Positions 63,378 through 64,000 of a DNA stretch of 64,000 nucleotides are shown here, piece after piece. The notes below the pieces were generated by a model. That model saw only the letters and a program-made list of their open reading frames with translations. It was not told the DNA's origin and did not search any database. The stretch is from Cunninghamia lanceolata (Eukaryota; Streptophyta; Pinopsida; Cupressales; Cupressaceae). The position numbers were made by a program, and so were the translations under genes. The stretch covers positions 9,486,001 to 9,550,000 of the forward strand of contig BSBN01000860.1 of NCBI GenBank assembly GCA_027924645.1, read 5' to 3'. The stretch's first letter is position 1. Each line of letters opens with the position of its first letter.

Positions 63378-63798
63378 ATGGCTATAGAAAATAGTAAGAG
63401 CAAGATCTTCTGCTCCTCTTCAGTATGTGTAATGCTTATTTTATTAGTGTTAGTAGATGTGGTAGTATGTCAAAATTGTGGATGTAATGGACTGTGTTGT
63501 AGTCAATTTGGGTACTGTGGAAGTGGAGATCCCTACTGTGGGGATGGTTGTAAAGAAGGTCCCTGTTATTCTTCTTCTCCTTCTACTGGTGGAGGAGTGT
63601 CTTCTATAGTTTCTTCTGATGTTTTTAACTCCATAGTGGGAGGAGCAGCGAGTGGGTGTGCAGGAAAGGGGTTTTATAATTATGATTCTTTTATTAATGC
63701 TGCTAATGCTTTCAGTGGCTTTGGGACATCCGGGTCTTCTGATGTTAATAAGAGAGAAGTTGCTGCCTTTTTTGCTAATGCTGCCCATGAGACTGGAG
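63378..63798 (+). CDS. Class IV (GH19) chitinase, exon 1, gene continues past window
   Basis: A secreted endochitinase that would bind and hydrolyse chitin of fungal walls. From Met at 63378 (context ATCATGGC, better than ATGs at 63348 or 63369) the protein has a hydrophobic signal peptide of about 31 residues, then a hevein chitin-binding domain ([20 protein letters not shown]..., eight Cys, residues about 32-63), a Ser/Gly hinge, and the start of the GH19 domain with [20 protein letters not shown] and [11 protein letters not shown]. The Glu in HETGG is the usual catalytic acid. Exon 1 ends at 63798 within a GGAG/GTAATA donor (phase 1). The hevein domain plus short catalytic loops are class IV marks, a class well known from conifers. 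No stops or shifts; it appears intact. The second catalytic half is outside the window. Confidence 0.93.
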
Positions 63799-64000
63799 GT
63801 AATATATGCATTACACTCTCATTTATCTTTATGTTGTTTTCTATTTATTTTAAGTGTTTTTTTTTTTCTTCCAATATATTAAATTATGTGATGATTTATT
63901 TCGATTCATTTAGATAATCTTAATCTCTATAATTGTTGAAAGATTACTAATAAAATCTAAGTGTAAAATTTATAGAGTTGAATCCCCATTAATCTAATTA
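63799..64000 (+). other. Intron 1 of the chitinase gene, partial
   Basis: Starts GTAATATATG and is T-rich; no acceptor followed by GH19 sequence appears before the window ends. Confidence 0.75.

Overview
The window looks like nuclear DNA of a large, repeat-rich plant genome. Features that point to a gymnosperm, probably a conifer, are very long gene-poor stretches, layered LTR retrotransposons and CACTA transposons, stop codons explained by C-to-T decay, and a hevein-containing class IV chitinase. The lineage call is an inference; no ribosomal or organellar marker is present. Only one gene looks functional: the first exon of the chitinase at the right edge (63378-63798, + strand). Almost everything else is mobile DNA or its debris.

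Layout. 1-2143: a broken two-exon plant-mobile-domain (PMD) gene on the minus strand with a minisatellite in its intron, followed by a polypurine tract and what looks like the start of an LTR at 2144. This resembles the 3' end of a Tat-type Ty3/gypsy element carrying an antisense extra gene. 3696-8456: non-coding DNA with two local tandem duplications. 8590-49812: one Ty1/copia element with both LTRs, primer-binding site, polypurine tract and near-matching target duplications (CTAAT/TTAAT). Its gag is split after codon 13 by a 34,351-bp CACTA transposon (10565-44915; 12-bp terminal inverted repeats, perfect AAC target duplication). The TNP2 transposase gene of that CACTA (minus strand, 21.94 to 11.62 kb) is in turn split by a complete 6,029-bp Ty3/gypsy chromovirus-like element (12698-18726; CATGT duplication). 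The RNase H region of the gypsy element is split by a tRNA-related SINE-like insertion (16013-16361). This is a four-level nest. The CACTA element also holds a TNP1/Transposase_24-like gene, a captured class III peroxidase fragment with introns, decayed gypsy and copia relics, several minisatellites and subterminal repeat arrays.

50305-51745: a second, badly decayed copia reverse transcriptase/RNase H relic. 52631-59955: a 7.3-kb LTR element (LTRs of about 1.25 kb, AACAC duplication) with gag-like and protease-like remnants only, so apparently non-autonomous. 59956-62847: nothing I can assign. 62848-62985: a small inverted-repeat, MITE-like element whose arms contain W-box cores. It lies about 350 bp upstream of the TATA box of the chitinase gene.

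How it fits together: the transposon proteins are relics with internal stops, so the window records serial insertion and decay, not a working operon-like system. The most biologically interesting points are the fully datable nest, the peroxidase fragment inside the CACTA element, the antisense PMD gene, and the W-box-bearing MITE in front of a defence gene.
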